Source: Acidovorax sp.
Lineage (GTDB): Bacteria; Pseudomonadota; Gammaproteobacteria; Burkholderiales; Burkholderiaceae_C
Assembly (NCBI GenBank): GCA_030692685.1
Contig: JAUXZO010000127.1
Location: 1 to 64,000, forward strand
Length of the DNA: 64,000 nt
Direction of reading: 5' to 3'
Positions 36,510 to 45,709 of the stretch are shown one piece after another. The notes under the pieces were generated by a model that saw only the letters and a program-made list of their open reading frames with translations, was not told the DNA's origin and made no database searches. Made by a program: the position numbers and the translations under genes. Position 1 is the first letter of the stretch; the number at the start of each line of letters is the position of its first letter.

Positions 36510-37661
36510 TCAGCGCTTTGGCGTGGCGTCAATGGTGCCGGCGCCCATCGCGGCGCGGTACCACTCGTGGAAGTGCTGCATGCCGTCTTCCATGGGGCTC
36601 TGGTAGGGCCCCACTTCGTTGTCGCCCCGGGCCAGCAGCGCCTTGCGGCCCGCGTCCATGCGCTCACCGATTTCGTCGTCTTCGATACAGGTTTCCATGT
36701 AGGCGGCTTTTTGCGCCTCCACAAATTCGCGCTCAAACGCTGCAATCTCTTCGGGGTAGTAGAACTCCACCATGTTCAGCGTCTTGGTCGGGCTGACGGG
36801 GTGCAGCGTGGACACGGTCAGCACATGCGGGTACCACTCGACCATGATGTGCGGGTACAGCGTGAGCCAGATGGCGCCGTGTTTGGGCGGCTTGCCGCCC
36901 CGGAAGGCCAGCAGGGCCTCATGCCAGCGCTCGTACACCGGGCTGCCCGCCTTGCCCAGGCGGTTGGCTACGCCCACGGTCTGCACCGAGTAGTTTTGGC
37001 CAAACTCCCAGCGCAGGTCGTCGCAGGTCACAAAGCTGCCCAGACCGGGGTGGAAGGGCCCCACGTGGTAGTCCTCCAGATAGACCTCAATGAAGGTCTT
37101 CCAGTTGTAGTTGCACTCATGCAGCTCCACATGGTCCAGCACATAACCTCCAAAGTCGAGGTCTGCGCGTGGGCCCATTTGGGCCAGGTCGGCGGCCACG
37201 TCGTAGCCGTTGTCTTCAAACAGCAGGCCGTTCCACTCGCGCAGCTTGTAGTTGTTGAGGTTCAGGCAGGGGTCGTTGGCAAAATGGGGCGCGCCCAGCA
37301 GCTCGCCTTGCGGGCTGTACGTCCAGCGGTGCAGAGGGCACACGATGTTGCCGCCTGCGCTGCCTTTTTGCTGCGTGTGAAGCGAGCCCTTGCCCTTGAG
37401 CATCACCGCCTGGCGGTGCCGGCATACGTTGGAGACCAGTTCGATGCCGCCCTGGGCGTTGCGCACCAGCGCACGGCCCTCGCCCTCTTGGGGCAGTGCG
37501 TAGTAGTCGCCCGCATTGGGCACAGCCAATTGGTGCCCCACATAGCGGGGCCCGCGCTGAAAGATGGTGCTCAGCTCGCTCTGGAACAGTGCATCGTCAA
37601 AGTAGCTTGAAACTGGTAGTTGGCTTGCGGCCTGCTGCAGTTGAAGACTTAAATCAGACAT
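36510..37661 (-). CDS. Rieske [2Fe-2S] aromatic ring-hydroxylating oxygenase, alpha-subunit type
   Basis: 383 residues. Rieske ligands are C80-x-H82 (NVCRHRQAVM) and C108-x2-H111 (CPLHRW); the mononuclear iron site is EVYLEDYHVGPFHP (D197, H199, H204). The N- to C-domain layout is complete. No ferredoxin, reductase or beta-subunit gene is adjacent, so electrons must come from elsewhere; substrate unknown. ATG 37661. A terminator-like hairpin in the 5' leader suggests attenuation. Confidence 0.88.
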   Translation of the reverse strand: MSDLSLQLQQAASQLPVSSYFDDALFQSELSTIFQRGPRYVGHQLAVPNAGDYYALPQEGEGRALVRNAQGGIELVSNVCRHRQAVMLKGKGSLHTQQKGSAGGNIVCPLHRWTYSPQGELLGAPHFANDPCLNLNNYKLREWNGLLFEDNGYDVAADLAQMGPRADLDFGGYVLDHVELHECNYNWKTFIEVYLEDYHVGPFHPGLGSFVTCDDLRWEFGQNYSVQTVGVANRLGKAGSPVYERWHEALLAFRGGKPPKHGAIWLTLYPHIMVEWYPHVLTVSTLHPVSPTKTLNMVEFYYPEEIAAFEREFVEAQKAAYMETCIEDDEIGERMDAGRKALLARGDNEVGPYQSPMEDGMQHFHEWYRAAMGAGTIDATPKR

Positions 37662-37725
37662 GGGTGACCTGACCTAAAGACTCCCCACAGGGAGAAAGTG
37701 CGGGAGGTGCGCCTGGAATGCGCAT

Positions 37726-37760
37726 CTGGAAAAAAGAAACCGGCTAGGGTGACTAGCCGG
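37726..37760 (-). promoter_or_regulatory. terminator-like hairpin in the leader of the Rieske oxygenase gene
   Basis: Arms CCGGCTAG (37740-37747) and CTAGCCGG (37753-37760), 5-base loop. On the minus strand the hairpin is followed by TTTCTTTTTT, as in an intrinsic terminator, yet the only minus-strand gene near is the Rieske gene 65 bp downstream. It may be an attenuator. Confidence 0.55.
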
Positions 37761-37938
37761 CTCGACTGGAATGGGATTATAGGCGGTGGGGTTATTCCCG
37801 CATCCCAGCTACGTGTATTGAAAACATTACTACCGCAGCACTGTGCGCAATGGGTATCCGTGCGTGTCTGACACTTTGGCTACAAGGGTGCGCCTAAAAT
37901 CATTGGTTTTTCACCCGCGCTCTGCCGCTCCTTCCTCC

Positions 37939-38181
37939 ATGCCCAAGGCTTCCGCTAAATCCGCTCTCACCGCCGAACCCGCCACCTATGAGGCGGCGCT
38001 GGAAGAGCTGGAGCAGCTCGTGGCCCGCATTGAGTCGGGCCAGTTGCCCCTGGACCAGATGCTGGCGGGCTACCAGCGCGGCGCCACACTGCTGGCCTTT
38101 TGCCGCCAGCGGCTGGACGCCGTACAGGACCAGATCAAGGTGCTGGACGAAGGGCAACTCCAACCATGGACCCAGGAATGA
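37939..38181 (+). CDS. xseB: exodeoxyribonuclease VII small subunit
   Basis: 80 residues, family length. The core [56 protein letters not shown] is the XseB signature; binds the XseA catalytic subunit. ATG 37939 chosen as the N-terminus nearest the conserved core. Overlaps ispA by 4 bases (ATGA), the usual xseB-ispA-dxs order. Confidence 0.95.
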   Translation: MPKASAKSALTAEPATYEAALEELEQLVARIESGQLPLDQMLAGYQRGATLLAFCRQRLDAVQDQIKVLDEGQLQPWTQE

Positions 38182-39134
38182 GCGCGGTACCGATGTCTCA
38201 AAGCCCCGTGTTTGACCTGGCCCCCTGGAGCCAGAACCACTTGGCCCGCGTGGAACAAGCCTTGTCGCAATGGGTGGGCCACGGTGCCCCGGCTGGGCTG
38301 GGCGACGCCATGCGGTACGCCGTGCTAGATGGTGGCAAGCGCTTGCGCCCTCTGCTGGTGTTGGCGGCCTACGAGGCGGTCTGCAGCGGTAACAGTGGTG
38401 CGCAAAGCGGGGTGCAGGCCACGCTGGTGCTGGACGATGCGGCCATTCGCGCGGCCTGCGCGGTGGAGTTGATTCATGCGTATTCGCTGGTGCATGACGA
38501 CATGCCCTGCATGGACAACGATGTGCTGCGCCGCGGCAAACCCACCGTGCATGTGCAGTTTGGCGAAGCCCCGGCGCTGCTGGCGGGCGACGCCTTGCAG
38601 GCGTTTGCGTTTGAGCTGCTCACGCCAGACGACAGCTTGATTCCCGCCTCGGTCCAGGCCACTCTGTGCCGTTTGCTGGCGCGTGCCGCCGGTTCGGCAG
38701 GCATGGCCGGGGGGCAGGCGATTGATCTGGCCAGTGTGGGCGTCGCGTTGACGGAAGATCAACTGCGCCAGATGCACCGCCTCAAAACTGGTGCGCTGCT
38801 GCAGGGCAGCGTGTTGATGGGGGCGGTGTGTGGTCATGCGGCTGCCACGGCTTACCAGGCGTTGTCTGACTATGGTGCGGCCATGGGCTTGGCGTTTCAG
38901 GTGGTGGATGACATCCTGGATGTGGTGGCTGATTCGGCCACGCTGGGCAAGACCGCCGGCAAAGACGCTGCGGCCGACAAACCCACCTATGTGTCGCTGC
39001 TGGGCCTCGAGCGGGCGCAGGCCTATGCCCAGGAGTTGCTGGTGGAGGCACATGCCGCCCTGGTCGGCAGCGGCCTGCCGGACACCCGCGCGCTGGCCGC
39101 GCTCGCCGACATGGTGGTGAGGCGATCCTACTGA
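38178..39134 (+). CDS. ispA: polyprenyl (farnesyl) diphosphate synthase
   Basis: 318 residues from ATG 38178, overlapping the xseB stop. Condenses IPP with DMAPP/GPP to farnesyl diphosphate. First Asp-rich motif [13 protein letters not shown] (about 105-113), second [13 protein letters not shown] (about 240-252), and GGKRLRPLL. The 4-residue DDxxxxD spacing with MPCM is that of bacterial FPP synthases. In operon with xseB and dxs, a common isoprenoid cluster. Confidence 0.95.
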   Translation: MSAVPMSQSPVFDLAPWSQNHLARVEQALSQWVGHGAPAGLGDAMRYAVLDGGKRLRPLLVLAAYEAVCSGNSGAQSGVQATLVLDDAAIRAACAVELIHAYSLVHDDMPCMDNDVLRRGKPTVHVQFGEAPALLAGDALQAFAFELLTPDDSLIPASVQATLCRLLARAAGSAGMAGGQAIDLASVGVALTEDQLRQMHRLKTGALLQGSVLMGAVCGHAAATAYQALSDYGAAMGLAFQVVDDILDVVADSATLGKTAGKDAAADKPTYVSLLGLERAQAYAQELLVEAHAALVGSGLPDTRALAALADMVVRRSY

Positions 39135-39194
39135 TGCCGTGCCGCCGTCACGCTGTGTGGCCTCCGTCTGGCCACGCCGCACGAAATATTGTGT

Positions 39195-39242
39195 CAAATT
39201 GGCCTCTAGCGCTTATCCAGTAAGCGCTAGTAGCTATTAAAA
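39195..39242 (+). repeat. family A repeat, copy 7, directly before dxs
   Basis: AAATTGGCCTCTAGCGCTTA, TCCAG, TAAGCGCTAGTAGCTATTAA. Ends 9 bases before the dxs start codon and occupies the place where a Shine-Dalgarno would be expected. Confidence 0.9.
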
Positions 39243-39251
39243 GAATAGTAA

Positions 39252-41144
39252 ATGTCCACGATGTCCTTTCCCCTGTTGCAGACCATCAATGACCCGGCGG
39301 ACCTGCGCAAGCTTTCGCGCGCAGACCTCAAGGTGCTGGCTACCGAACTGCGTGGGTTCGTGATCGAGAGCGTGGCGCAAACGGGCGGGCATTTAAGCTC
39401 CAACCTCGGCACGGTGGAGCTGACCGTGGCGCTGCACCATGTCTTCAACACCCCCGAAGACCGGCTGGTGTGGGACGTGGGTCACCAGACCTATCCGCAC
39501 AAGATTCTCACCGGGCGGCGCGAGCGCATGCACACGCTGCGCCAGTTTGGGGGCATCTCGGGTTTTCCGCAGCGTGCCGAGAGCATTTACGACACCTTTG
39601 GCACCGCACATTCCAGCACCAGCATCTCCGCAGCCCTGGGCATGGCGCTGGCCGCCAAGCTCAAGGGCGAGAACCGCCACGCCGTCGCCATCATCGGCGA
39701 CGGAGCGATGAGTGCAGGCATGGCGTTTGAGGCGCTCAACAACGGCGGTGTGGCCGATGCCAACCTGCTCGTAGTGCTGAACGACAACGACATGAGCATC
39801 AGCCCGCCGGTGGGTGCGCTCAACCGCTACCTGGCCCAGCTCATGAGCGGGCAGTTCTACGCCGCCGCCAAGAACGTGGGCAAGACCGTGCTGCGCCCCG
39901 TGCCGCCCTTGCTGGAGCTGGCCAAGCGCTTCGAGCAACAGGCCAAGGGCATGGTGGTGCCCGCCACGCTGTTCGAGAAATTTGGCTTCAACTACATCGG
40001 CCCCATCGACGGGCACGACCTGGATTCGCTGATCCCCACGCTGGAGAACATCAAGAGCCTGAAGGGCCCGCAGTTCCTGCACGTCGTCACCAAAAAAGGC
40101 CAGGGTTACAAGCTGGCCGAGGCCGACCCTGTGGCCTACCACGGTCCTGGCAAGTTCGACCCTGCCGTCGGCCTGGTCAAAAGTACCTCAGCGCCCAAGC
40201 CCACCTTTACGCAGGTGTTTGGCCAGTGGCTGTGTGACATGGCCGCCCATGACAGCCGCCTGGTCGGCATCACGCCGGCCATGCGCGAAGGCTCGGGCAT
40301 GGTCGAGTTTGAAAAGCGCTTCCCGGACCGCTACTACGACGTCGGTATTGCCGAACAACACGCCGTGACGTTTGCGGCCGGCATGGCCTGCGAGGGCGTC
40401 AAGCCCGTGGTGGCGATCTATTCCACCTTTTTGCAGCGCGGCTACGACCAGCTCATCCACGACGTGGCCTTGCAGAACCTGCCGGTGGTGTTTGCGCTGG
40501 ACCGCGCAGGCCTGGTGGGAGCGGACGGTGCCACCCACGCGGGTGCGTACGACATTCCGTTTGTGCGCTGCGTCCCGAACATGAGCATGGCCTGCCCCGC
40601 TGATGAGCGCGAATGCCGCCAGTTGCTCAGCGCCGCGTTTGAACAAGACCATCCGGTGGCCGTGCGCTACCCGCGTGGCAGTGGTGCGGGCATTGCGCCC
40701 TTGGCCACGCTCGACAGCCTGCCGTTTGGCAAGGGCGAGATCCGTCGCGAGCGCAAGGGCGCAGACACCCACGGGCCCCGCATTGCCATCCTGTCGTTTG
40801 GCACCTTGCTGTACCCCGCGCTGGAGGCCGCCGAGGCGCTGGATGCGACTGTGGTCAACATGCGCTGGGCCAAGCCCATCGACGAAGCACTGCTGCGCGA
40901 AGTGGCCGAAAGCCACGATGCGCTGGTCACCCTGGAAGACGGCGCCATCATGGGTGGTGCAGGCAGTGCCGTGACCGAGGCGCTCAACACCGCGGGCATA
41001 GTGCGCCCAGTGCTCCAGCTGGGTCTGCCAGATGTGTTTATTGAACATGGCGACCCGGTCAAGCTGATGGCCCTGCAGGGGCTGGACGCTGCGGGCATTC
41101 GTGCATCGATCGCAAGCCGCTTTCTGGCAGCAAGCGCGCAGTAG
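39252..41144 (+). CDS. dxs: 1-deoxy-D-xylulose-5-phosphate synthase
   Basis: 630 residues. First enzyme of the MEP pathway: pyruvate + glyceraldehyde-3-P to DXP, thiamine-diphosphate dependent. ThDP motif [16 protein letters not shown]...NDNDMS (about 150-185), [21 protein letters not shown] near the N-terminus, and transketolase-like [18 protein letters not shown] and [20 protein letters not shown] 39252 or 39261 are possible starts; neither has a normal Shine-Dalgarno because repeat copy 7 fills the leader. Supplies precursors for IspA encoded just upstream. Confidence 0.97.
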   Translation: MSTMSFPLLQTINDPADLRKLSRADLKVLATELRGFVIESVAQTGGHLSSNLGTVELTVALHHVFNTPEDRLVWDVGHQTYPHKILTGRRERMHTLRQFGGISGFPQRAESIYDTFGTAHSSTSISAALGMALAAKLKGENRHAVAIIGDGAMSAGMAFEALNNGGVADANLLVVLNDNDMSISPPVGALNRYLAQLMSGQFYAAAKNVGKTVLRPVPPLLELAKRFEQQAKGMVVPATLFEKFGFNYIGPIDGHDLDSLIPTLENIKSLKGPQFLHVVTKKGQGYKLAEADPVAYHGPGKFDPAVGLVKSTSAPKPTFTQVFGQWLCDMAAHDSRLVGITPAMREGSGMVEFEKRFPDRYYDVGIAEQHAVTFAAGMACEGVKPVVAIYSTFLQRGYDQLIHDVALQNLPVVFALDRAGLVGADGATHAGAYDIPFVRCVPNMSMACPADERECRQLLSAAFEQDHPVAVRYPRGSGAGIAPLATLDSLPFGKGEIRRERKGADTHGPRIAILSFGTLLYPALEAAEALDATVVNMRWAKPIDEALLREVAESHDALVTLEDGAIMGGAGSAVTEALNTAGIVRPVLQLGLPDVFIEHGDPVKLMALQGLDAAGIRASIASRFLAASAQ

Positions 41145-41465
41145 TCGCCCAAAAATCGCTCGGTAGTAGCCTGCAATAGCCCCGCAATAGCCCCGCAATC
41201 TCAGATGGGATGCACCTCTGCAGTCGCAGCTGCTGTCGGGATTTTTGGGTGTTGTGTCGGCGCCCTTAGTGCGCCGTTTTGGTGCTGTCCCGCAGATGCT
41301 TGCAGAAGCCTGAAGTCTTGTACAAGAGGTCGATTTTTCGCGGGAAAACCCGCAAAAGTCTCAGGGGGCATGTTTCTACAATGAACCCGGCTGAAACAAG
41401 TCCTTGGCTCGCCGCGCACAACGCGTGCACCCAAGTTTTGAAATCACTATATCGGAGAGAACCTC
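41145..41465. other. intergenic region between dxs and dctP
   Basis: 321 bp, presumed dctP promoter and leader. Contains a short direct repeat AATAGCCCCGC (41,175-41,200). GGAGA precedes the dctP start. No gene seen. Confidence 0.5.
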
Positions 41466-42548
41466 ATGGATCGTCGTTCAATCATCAAGCAGGCCGGCAT
41501 CGCTGGCGTGCTGGCTGCAGGCGTAGCGCCTGCCGTCCACGCACAGGCAGCCGTTCGTTGGCGCCTGGCCTCCAGCTTCCCCAAGTCGCTGGACACCATC
41601 TACGGCGGCGCTGAGGTTTTCGCTAAGGCCGTCAAAGCCATGTCCGGTGGCAAGTTCGAAATTTCCGTGCATGCCGGTGGCGAACTGATGCCTCCCTTTG
41701 GCGTGGTGGACGGCGTGCAGGCTGGCACGGTGGAAATGACCCACACGGTGCCTTACTATTTTTATGGCAAGAACCCTGCGTTCGCGCTGGGCTCGGCCAT
41801 TCCGTTTGGCTTCAACGCCCGCCAGATGAACGCGTGGATGATGCACGGCAACGGCCGCAAGCTCATGAACGAGTTCTACAACGGCTACAACATGACCAGC
41901 TTTGCGGGCGGCAACACGGGCACCCAGATGGGTGGCTGGTACCGCAAGGAAATCAAGACGCCCGCTGACTTCAAGGGTTTGAAGATGCGCCTGGGCGGCG
42001 GCCTGGTGGGTGAAGTAATGCAAAAACTGGGCGCAGTTCCACAAAGCATTCCTGGTGGCGAGGTGTACCAGTCGCTCGAAAAGGGCACGCTGGATGCCGC
42101 CGAGTGGGTGGGTCCTTATGACGACCAGAAGCTCGGCTTCAACAAGGTGGCTCCGTTCTACTACTACCCCGGCTGGTGGGAAGGCGGCCCAGAAGTGGAC
42201 TTCTTCATCAACAACAAGGCGCTCGAATCCCTGTCCGCTGAAAACCGCGCCATCATCGAAGCAGCAAGCGCCTATGCGTCTGCCGACATGCTGGCCAAGT
42301 ACGACGCACTGAACCCAGCCGCTCTGAAGCAGCTGGTGGCTGCCAAGACGAAGGTGCTGCCTTTCTCGCAAGCCATCATGGATGCATCCTTCAAGGCATC
42401 TATGGAAGTGTTTGCCGAAAACGACGCCAAGAGCCCCGAGTGGAAGAAGATCTACGCCGACATGCGTACCTTCCAGCGCGACCAGATCCTCTGGTTCCGT
42501 TTTGCCGAAGCCCGTTACGACACCTTCATGTCCGCACAAAAGATCTAA
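41466..42548 (+). CDS. TRAP transporter periplasmic substrate-binding protein (DctP/TakP type)
   Basis: 360 residues. N-terminal MDRRSIIKQAGIAGVLAAGVAPAVHA|Q is a twin-arginine-like or Sec signal. The mature protein reads VRWRLASSFPKSLDTIYGGAEVFAKAV...GGELMPPFGVVDGVQAGTVEMTHTVPYYFYGKNPAFALGSAIPFG, the subgroup that includes the 2-oxo-acid binder TakP, and EWVGPYDDQKLGFNKVAPFYYYPGWW. Substrate probably a small carboxylate or oxo-acid, not proven. Partner dctQM genes are convergent, 564 bp downstream on the other strand. Confidence 0.92.
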   Translation: MDRRSIIKQAGIAGVLAAGVAPAVHAQAAVRWRLASSFPKSLDTIYGGAEVFAKAVKAMSGGKFEISVHAGGELMPPFGVVDGVQAGTVEMTHTVPYYFYGKNPAFALGSAIPFGFNARQMNAWMMHGNGRKLMNEFYNGYNMTSFAGGNTGTQMGGWYRKEIKTPADFKGLKMRLGGGLVGEVMQKLGAVPQSIPGGEVYQSLEKGTLDAAEWVGPYDDQKLGFNKVAPFYYYPGWWEGGPEVDFFINNKALESLSAENRAIIEAASAYASADMLAKYDALNPAALKQLVAAKTKVLPFSQAIMDASFKASMEVFAENDAKSPEWKKIYADMRTFQRDQILWFRFAEARYDTFMSAQKI

Positions 42549-42598
42549 GCGCGCAGGCGCGGGGCAGCGGTTCACGCTGCTGCTCCTGCAGATTTTCG

Positions 42599-42632
42599 AA
42601 GCCCGCCCGGTTCGCCTGGCGGGCTTTGTTGT
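42599..42632 (+). terminator. intrinsic terminator of dctP
   Basis: Arms AAGCCCGCC (42599-42607) and GGCGGGCTT (42618-42626), 10-base loop, followed by TGTTGTTT; 51 bases after the stop codon. Confidence 0.8.
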
Positions 42633-42780
42633 TTCTGAAGCCTGCTGGCGTTGGCGTTGGCGGGCAGTGGTGCGCTGAAGGCTCTTGCCCCACCTCACGC
42701 ACCAGTGTGTCGAACGCAGCAGGGAAGTCGCAAGGGGCTTGCAAGCAGAGTTTGTGCGGTGTGTGGCGTGCTGCAATAAG

Positions 42781-42809
42781 CCACGGCCACGGCCACGGCC
42801 ACGGCCACG
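42781..42809. repeat. tandem hexanucleotide repeat (CCACGG)
   Basis: About five consecutive CCACGG units in the 564-bp gap between the dctP and dctM stop codons. Probably length-variable by slippage; no gene spans it. Confidence 0.85.
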
Positions 42810-42938
42810 CGACGGTGTGAGGCGGGGGAAGAGGCAGACTCCTTTGATAGAGAGTGCAATCTGCTGCAGGTCATTCTCCCTTGCGCGCCCTCGTTGCAAT
42901 TGCCTTCGTAGCCCGCGCCGAGCCCACGTTCAAGCCCA

Positions 42939-42980
42939 TGAAAAAAGCCCCTGGCAGGATGATTTCCTGCCAGGGGCTTG
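42939..42980 (-). terminator. intrinsic terminator of dctQM
   Basis: Perfect 15-bp arms (42945-42959 and 42965-42979, AAGCCCCTGGCAGGA and its complement), 5-base loop; on the minus strand followed by TTTTTT (read as the A-run at 42941-42946). Confidence 0.9.
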
Positions 42981-43050
42981 TTCCATTTTGCCGCCTTGCG
43001 GTGCGGACTGACCGGCTTAGGGGGGCGAACAGCGAGCAGCGGGATCAGCA

Positions 43051-43098
43051 CCCGCTGCTCCTGCTACTGCTGTTGCTGTGCTGTTGCTGTGCTGTTGC
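43051..43098. repeat. CTGTTGCTGTG short repeats near the dctM end
   Basis: Imperfect copies of TGCTGTTGCTG in the 3' untranslated part between the terminator and the dctM stop. Low complexity; no coding role seen. Confidence 0.6.
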
Positions 43099-43112
43099 TG
43101 GGCCACGCCCCG

Positions 43113-44906
43113 TCAGTTCTTCTTGTCGCCCGCCATCGAATCCTGCAGGGCCTTGAGCGGGTCCACTTCTTCCGTGGCTGGGACGTCGCCTGAAGCTGCA
43201 TCGGCAGCAGGGTCAGCGGCGGCGTCCAGCGCAGGGTCGGGTGGCGGTGCAAAGTCGCCGCCCATGCTGTTCAGGCGTTGCAGCACGTCCTCTTCGCTCA
43301 TGGCTTCGACTTTCTCTACGTTGCCGGTCACCAGGCCTGGGTTGGCCATGATCAGCGCCACCATGGCGATCTGGATGCAGATGAACGCAATGGAGCCCTT
43401 GTAGATTTCGGTGGTGCTGACGCCGCGGATGTTGGCCCCCGTCACCCTGTCCTTGTAGTCGTTGCGTGGTGCCACACTTCGTAAATAGAACAGCGCAAAC
43501 CCGAACGGCGGGGTCAGGAACGAGGTCTGCAGGTTCATCGCGATGATCACGCCGAACCAGATCATGTCGATGCCCATCTTCTCGGCCACTGGCACCAAGA
43601 GCGGCACCACGATGAAGGCGATTTCGAAGAAGTCAATGAACATGCCCAGCACAAAGATCAGCAGGTTCACCACGATCAGGAAACCCAGCTGTCCGCCCGG
43701 CACCTTGTCGAACAGGTGTTCCACCCAGATGTGGCCATCGGCCGCATTGAAGGTAAAGCTGAACACGGTCGAGCCAATCAGGATGAACAGCACAAACGAG
43801 GCCAGGCGCGCTGTGTTGTCCATCGCCTCCTGCATCAGCGTCCAGCTCAGTCGGCGCTTGATCATCGCCAGAATCAATGCACCCACGGCCCCCATGGCGC
43901 CGCCTTCGGTGGGCGTCGCAATGCCCAGGAAGATGGTGCCCAGCACCAGAAAGATCAGGATCAGCGGAGGCATCAGCACAAAGGTCACTTGCTCCGCCAG
44001 GCGCGACAGCAGGCCCAGGCGTGCCACGCGGTTGGCGATAGACAGCACCAAGGCGGTCAGTGACGCCAGCGTCATCGACAGGATGACGATTTCATCCTTG
44101 GGCGATGGCATGCTGCGTTCCAGCCAGCGGGTCATCAGGCCGTCGTGCATCTGGGCCCAAACCACGCCCACGGTGGCACACACAGCCAGCAGCACCAGCA
44201 GCGATTTGTGTCCAGAGTTGCCATTGGGTTCGCGGTAGATCCGCGCCTCGGGGGGCAGCGCAGGCGCCCACTTGGGCAACACGATCGCCACAATGACCAC
44301 AAACAGCACATACAGGCCCACCAGCATGAAGCCAGGCACCAGAGCGCCTGCATACAGGTCACCCACCGAGCGGCCCAACTGGTCGGCCAGCACGATCAGC
44401 ACCAGCGACGGCGGGATGGCCTGCGCCAGCGTGCCCGACGCGGTGATGGCGCCTGTGGCCAGCACGCGGCTGTAGCCGTAGCGCAGCATGATGGGCAGCG
44501 AGATCAGGCCCATGGAGATCACGGCCGCAGCCACTACACCGGTGGTGGCTGCCAGCAGCGCACCCACCAGGATCACGGCAATGGCCACGCCACCGCGCAC
44601 TGGGCCGAAGATTTGTCCCACGGTCTCCAGCAGGTCTTCGGCCATGCCGGACTTCTGCAGGATGATGCCCATGAAGGTGAAAAACGGAATGGCCAGCAGC
44701 GTGTCGTTCTGCATGATCCCGAAAATGCGCAAAGGCAGCGCCTGGAACAATACCGAGGGGAACAGCCCCAGTTCAATGCCAATCCAGCCAAAGCCCATAC
44801 CGGCGGCGGCCAGGGCAAACGCCACCGGAAAGCCCGTCAGCAGCAGCAGCAGCAGGCCGCAGAACAGCAGCGGGACAAAGTTTTGCGTCAAGAAGGTCAC
44901 TAGCAT
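43113..44906 (-). CDS. dctM: TRAP transporter large permease (DctM)
   Basis: 597 residues, longer than the usual ~430 because of an inserted ~120-residue middle region (about 215-330, with KSLLVLLAVCATVGVVWAQMHDG) and a C-terminal Asp/Ala/Pro tail (FAPPPDPALDAAADPAADAASG). Twelve or more membrane helices; signature stretches ATTGVVAAAVISMGLISLPIMLRYGY, LAQAIPPSLVLIVLADQLG and FLTPPFGFALFYLRSVAP. Follows dctQ by 3 bp. Provides the Na+-coupled transport channel for the DctP protein. Confidence 0.92.
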   Translation of the reverse strand: MLVTFLTQNFVPLLFCGLLLLLLTGFPVAFALAAAGMGFGWIGIELGLFPSVLFQALPLRIFGIMQNDTLLAIPFFTFMGIILQKSGMAEDLLETVGQIFGPVRGGVAIAVILVGALLAATTGVVAAAVISMGLISLPIMLRYGYSRVLATGAITASGTLAQAIPPSLVLIVLADQLGRSVGDLYAGALVPGFMLVGLYVLFVVIVAIVLPKWAPALPPEARIYREPNGNSGHKSLLVLLAVCATVGVVWAQMHDGLMTRWLERSMPSPKDEIVILSMTLASLTALVLSIANRVARLGLLSRLAEQVTFVLMPPLILIFLVLGTIFLGIATPTEGGAMGAVGALILAMIKRRLSWTLMQEAMDNTARLASFVLFILIGSTVFSFTFNAADGHIWVEHLFDKVPGGQLGFLIVVNLLIFVLGMFIDFFEIAFIVVPLLVPVAEKMGIDMIWFGVIIAMNLQTSFLTPPFGFALFYLRSVAPRNDYKDRVTGANIRGVSTTEIYKGSIAFICIQIAMVALIMANPGLVTGNVEKVEAMSEEDVLQRLNSMGGDFAPPPDPALDAAADPAADAASGDVPATEEVDPLKALQDSMAGDKKN

Positions 44907-44909
44907 GGC

Positions 44910-45527
44910 TTAGCCTGCCTTGGAAGGGGTGGGTACTTGGGATTCGCGTTCGAGCTGCGCAGCCATGGCGGCGGCGAGTTGCTCTTCTTCCGACGGCTCA
45001 TCGTCGTGCGAGAGCGTGTCGGGGCCCACGCCTCGCAAGAAAGCGATGCGTTTGATCAGCTCTGACACGCCTTGCAGCAGCAGCAGCGCAAACCCCAGCG
45101 GAATCAAGGCATAGGCGGGCCAACGTACCAGGCCGCCCGCGCTTTGCGACATTTCGCCAGACTCCCAGGCCCGCACAAACAGCGGCCAGCCCAGGTCGAT
45201 GCAGATCAGGCAGAACGGGAACAGCACCACCAGGATGCCGATGATGTCGATCCAGTTGCGGGTGCGTGCGGAGAGGCGCGATGCGATGAAATCAATGCGC
45301 ACATGGGCGTTTTTGAGCAGGCAATAGCCAGCGCCCAGCATGAACACCCCTGCGAACAGGTACCACTGGATCTCCAGCAGCGCATTCGAGCTGATGTTGA
45401 ATGCCTTGCGCACGACGGCGTTGCCGGCGCTGATGAGGGTGGTTGCCAGGATGAGCCACATGCTGAGCTTGCCAACCCCGTTGCTCAGCCAGTCCACTGC
45501 CCTGGAAAATTTGAGTAAAGCCTGCAT
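44910..45527 (-). CDS. dctQ: TRAP transporter small permease (DctQ)
   Basis: 205 residues with four membrane helices (LSMWLILATTLISAGNAVVRK, EIQWYLFAGVFMLGAGYCLLKNAHVRID, WIDIIGILVVLFPFCLICIDLGW, ALIPLGFALLLLQGVSELI), a typical DctQ, plus an acidic C-terminal tail of ~40 residues. The EIQWYLF...LLKNAHVRID motif is diagnostic. ATG 45527. First gene of dctQM. Confidence 0.92.
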   Translation of the reverse strand: MQALLKFSRAVDWLSNGVGKLSMWLILATTLISAGNAVVRKAFNISSNALLEIQWYLFAGVFMLGAGYCLLKNAHVRIDFIASRLSARTRNWIDIIGILVVLFPFCLICIDLGWPLFVRAWESGEMSQSAGGLVRWPAYALIPLGFALLLLQGVSELIKRIAFLRGVGPDTLSHDDEPSEEEQLAAAMAAQLERESQVPTPSKAG

Positions 45528-45709
45528 GGTGTCTCCAATTGAAAGGCCGCGCGTATGACATGCGGTGCGGCCTCCGGATCAACGAAGGACGCCCGATTAA
45601 CTTTTACAAGGGCGCGATTCTACGGAGCAGTTTAGGCCGAGCCTGACGGTAGCGTGACGGGGCTATCCCTAGGCAGATGCTCAGGATGTTGCTCTGCTTT
45701 TAGGAGCAA

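Noticed and set aside
42781-42809. CCACGG tandem units considered as a CRISPR or VNTR locus
   Set aside because: Units are contiguous 6-mers without spacers; it is only a simple-sequence repeat.
45543-45575. AGGCCGC...GCGGCCT hairpin upstream of dctQ considered as a riboswitch or terminator
   Set aside because: Short, imperfect and without a T-run; no riboswitch motif recognised.
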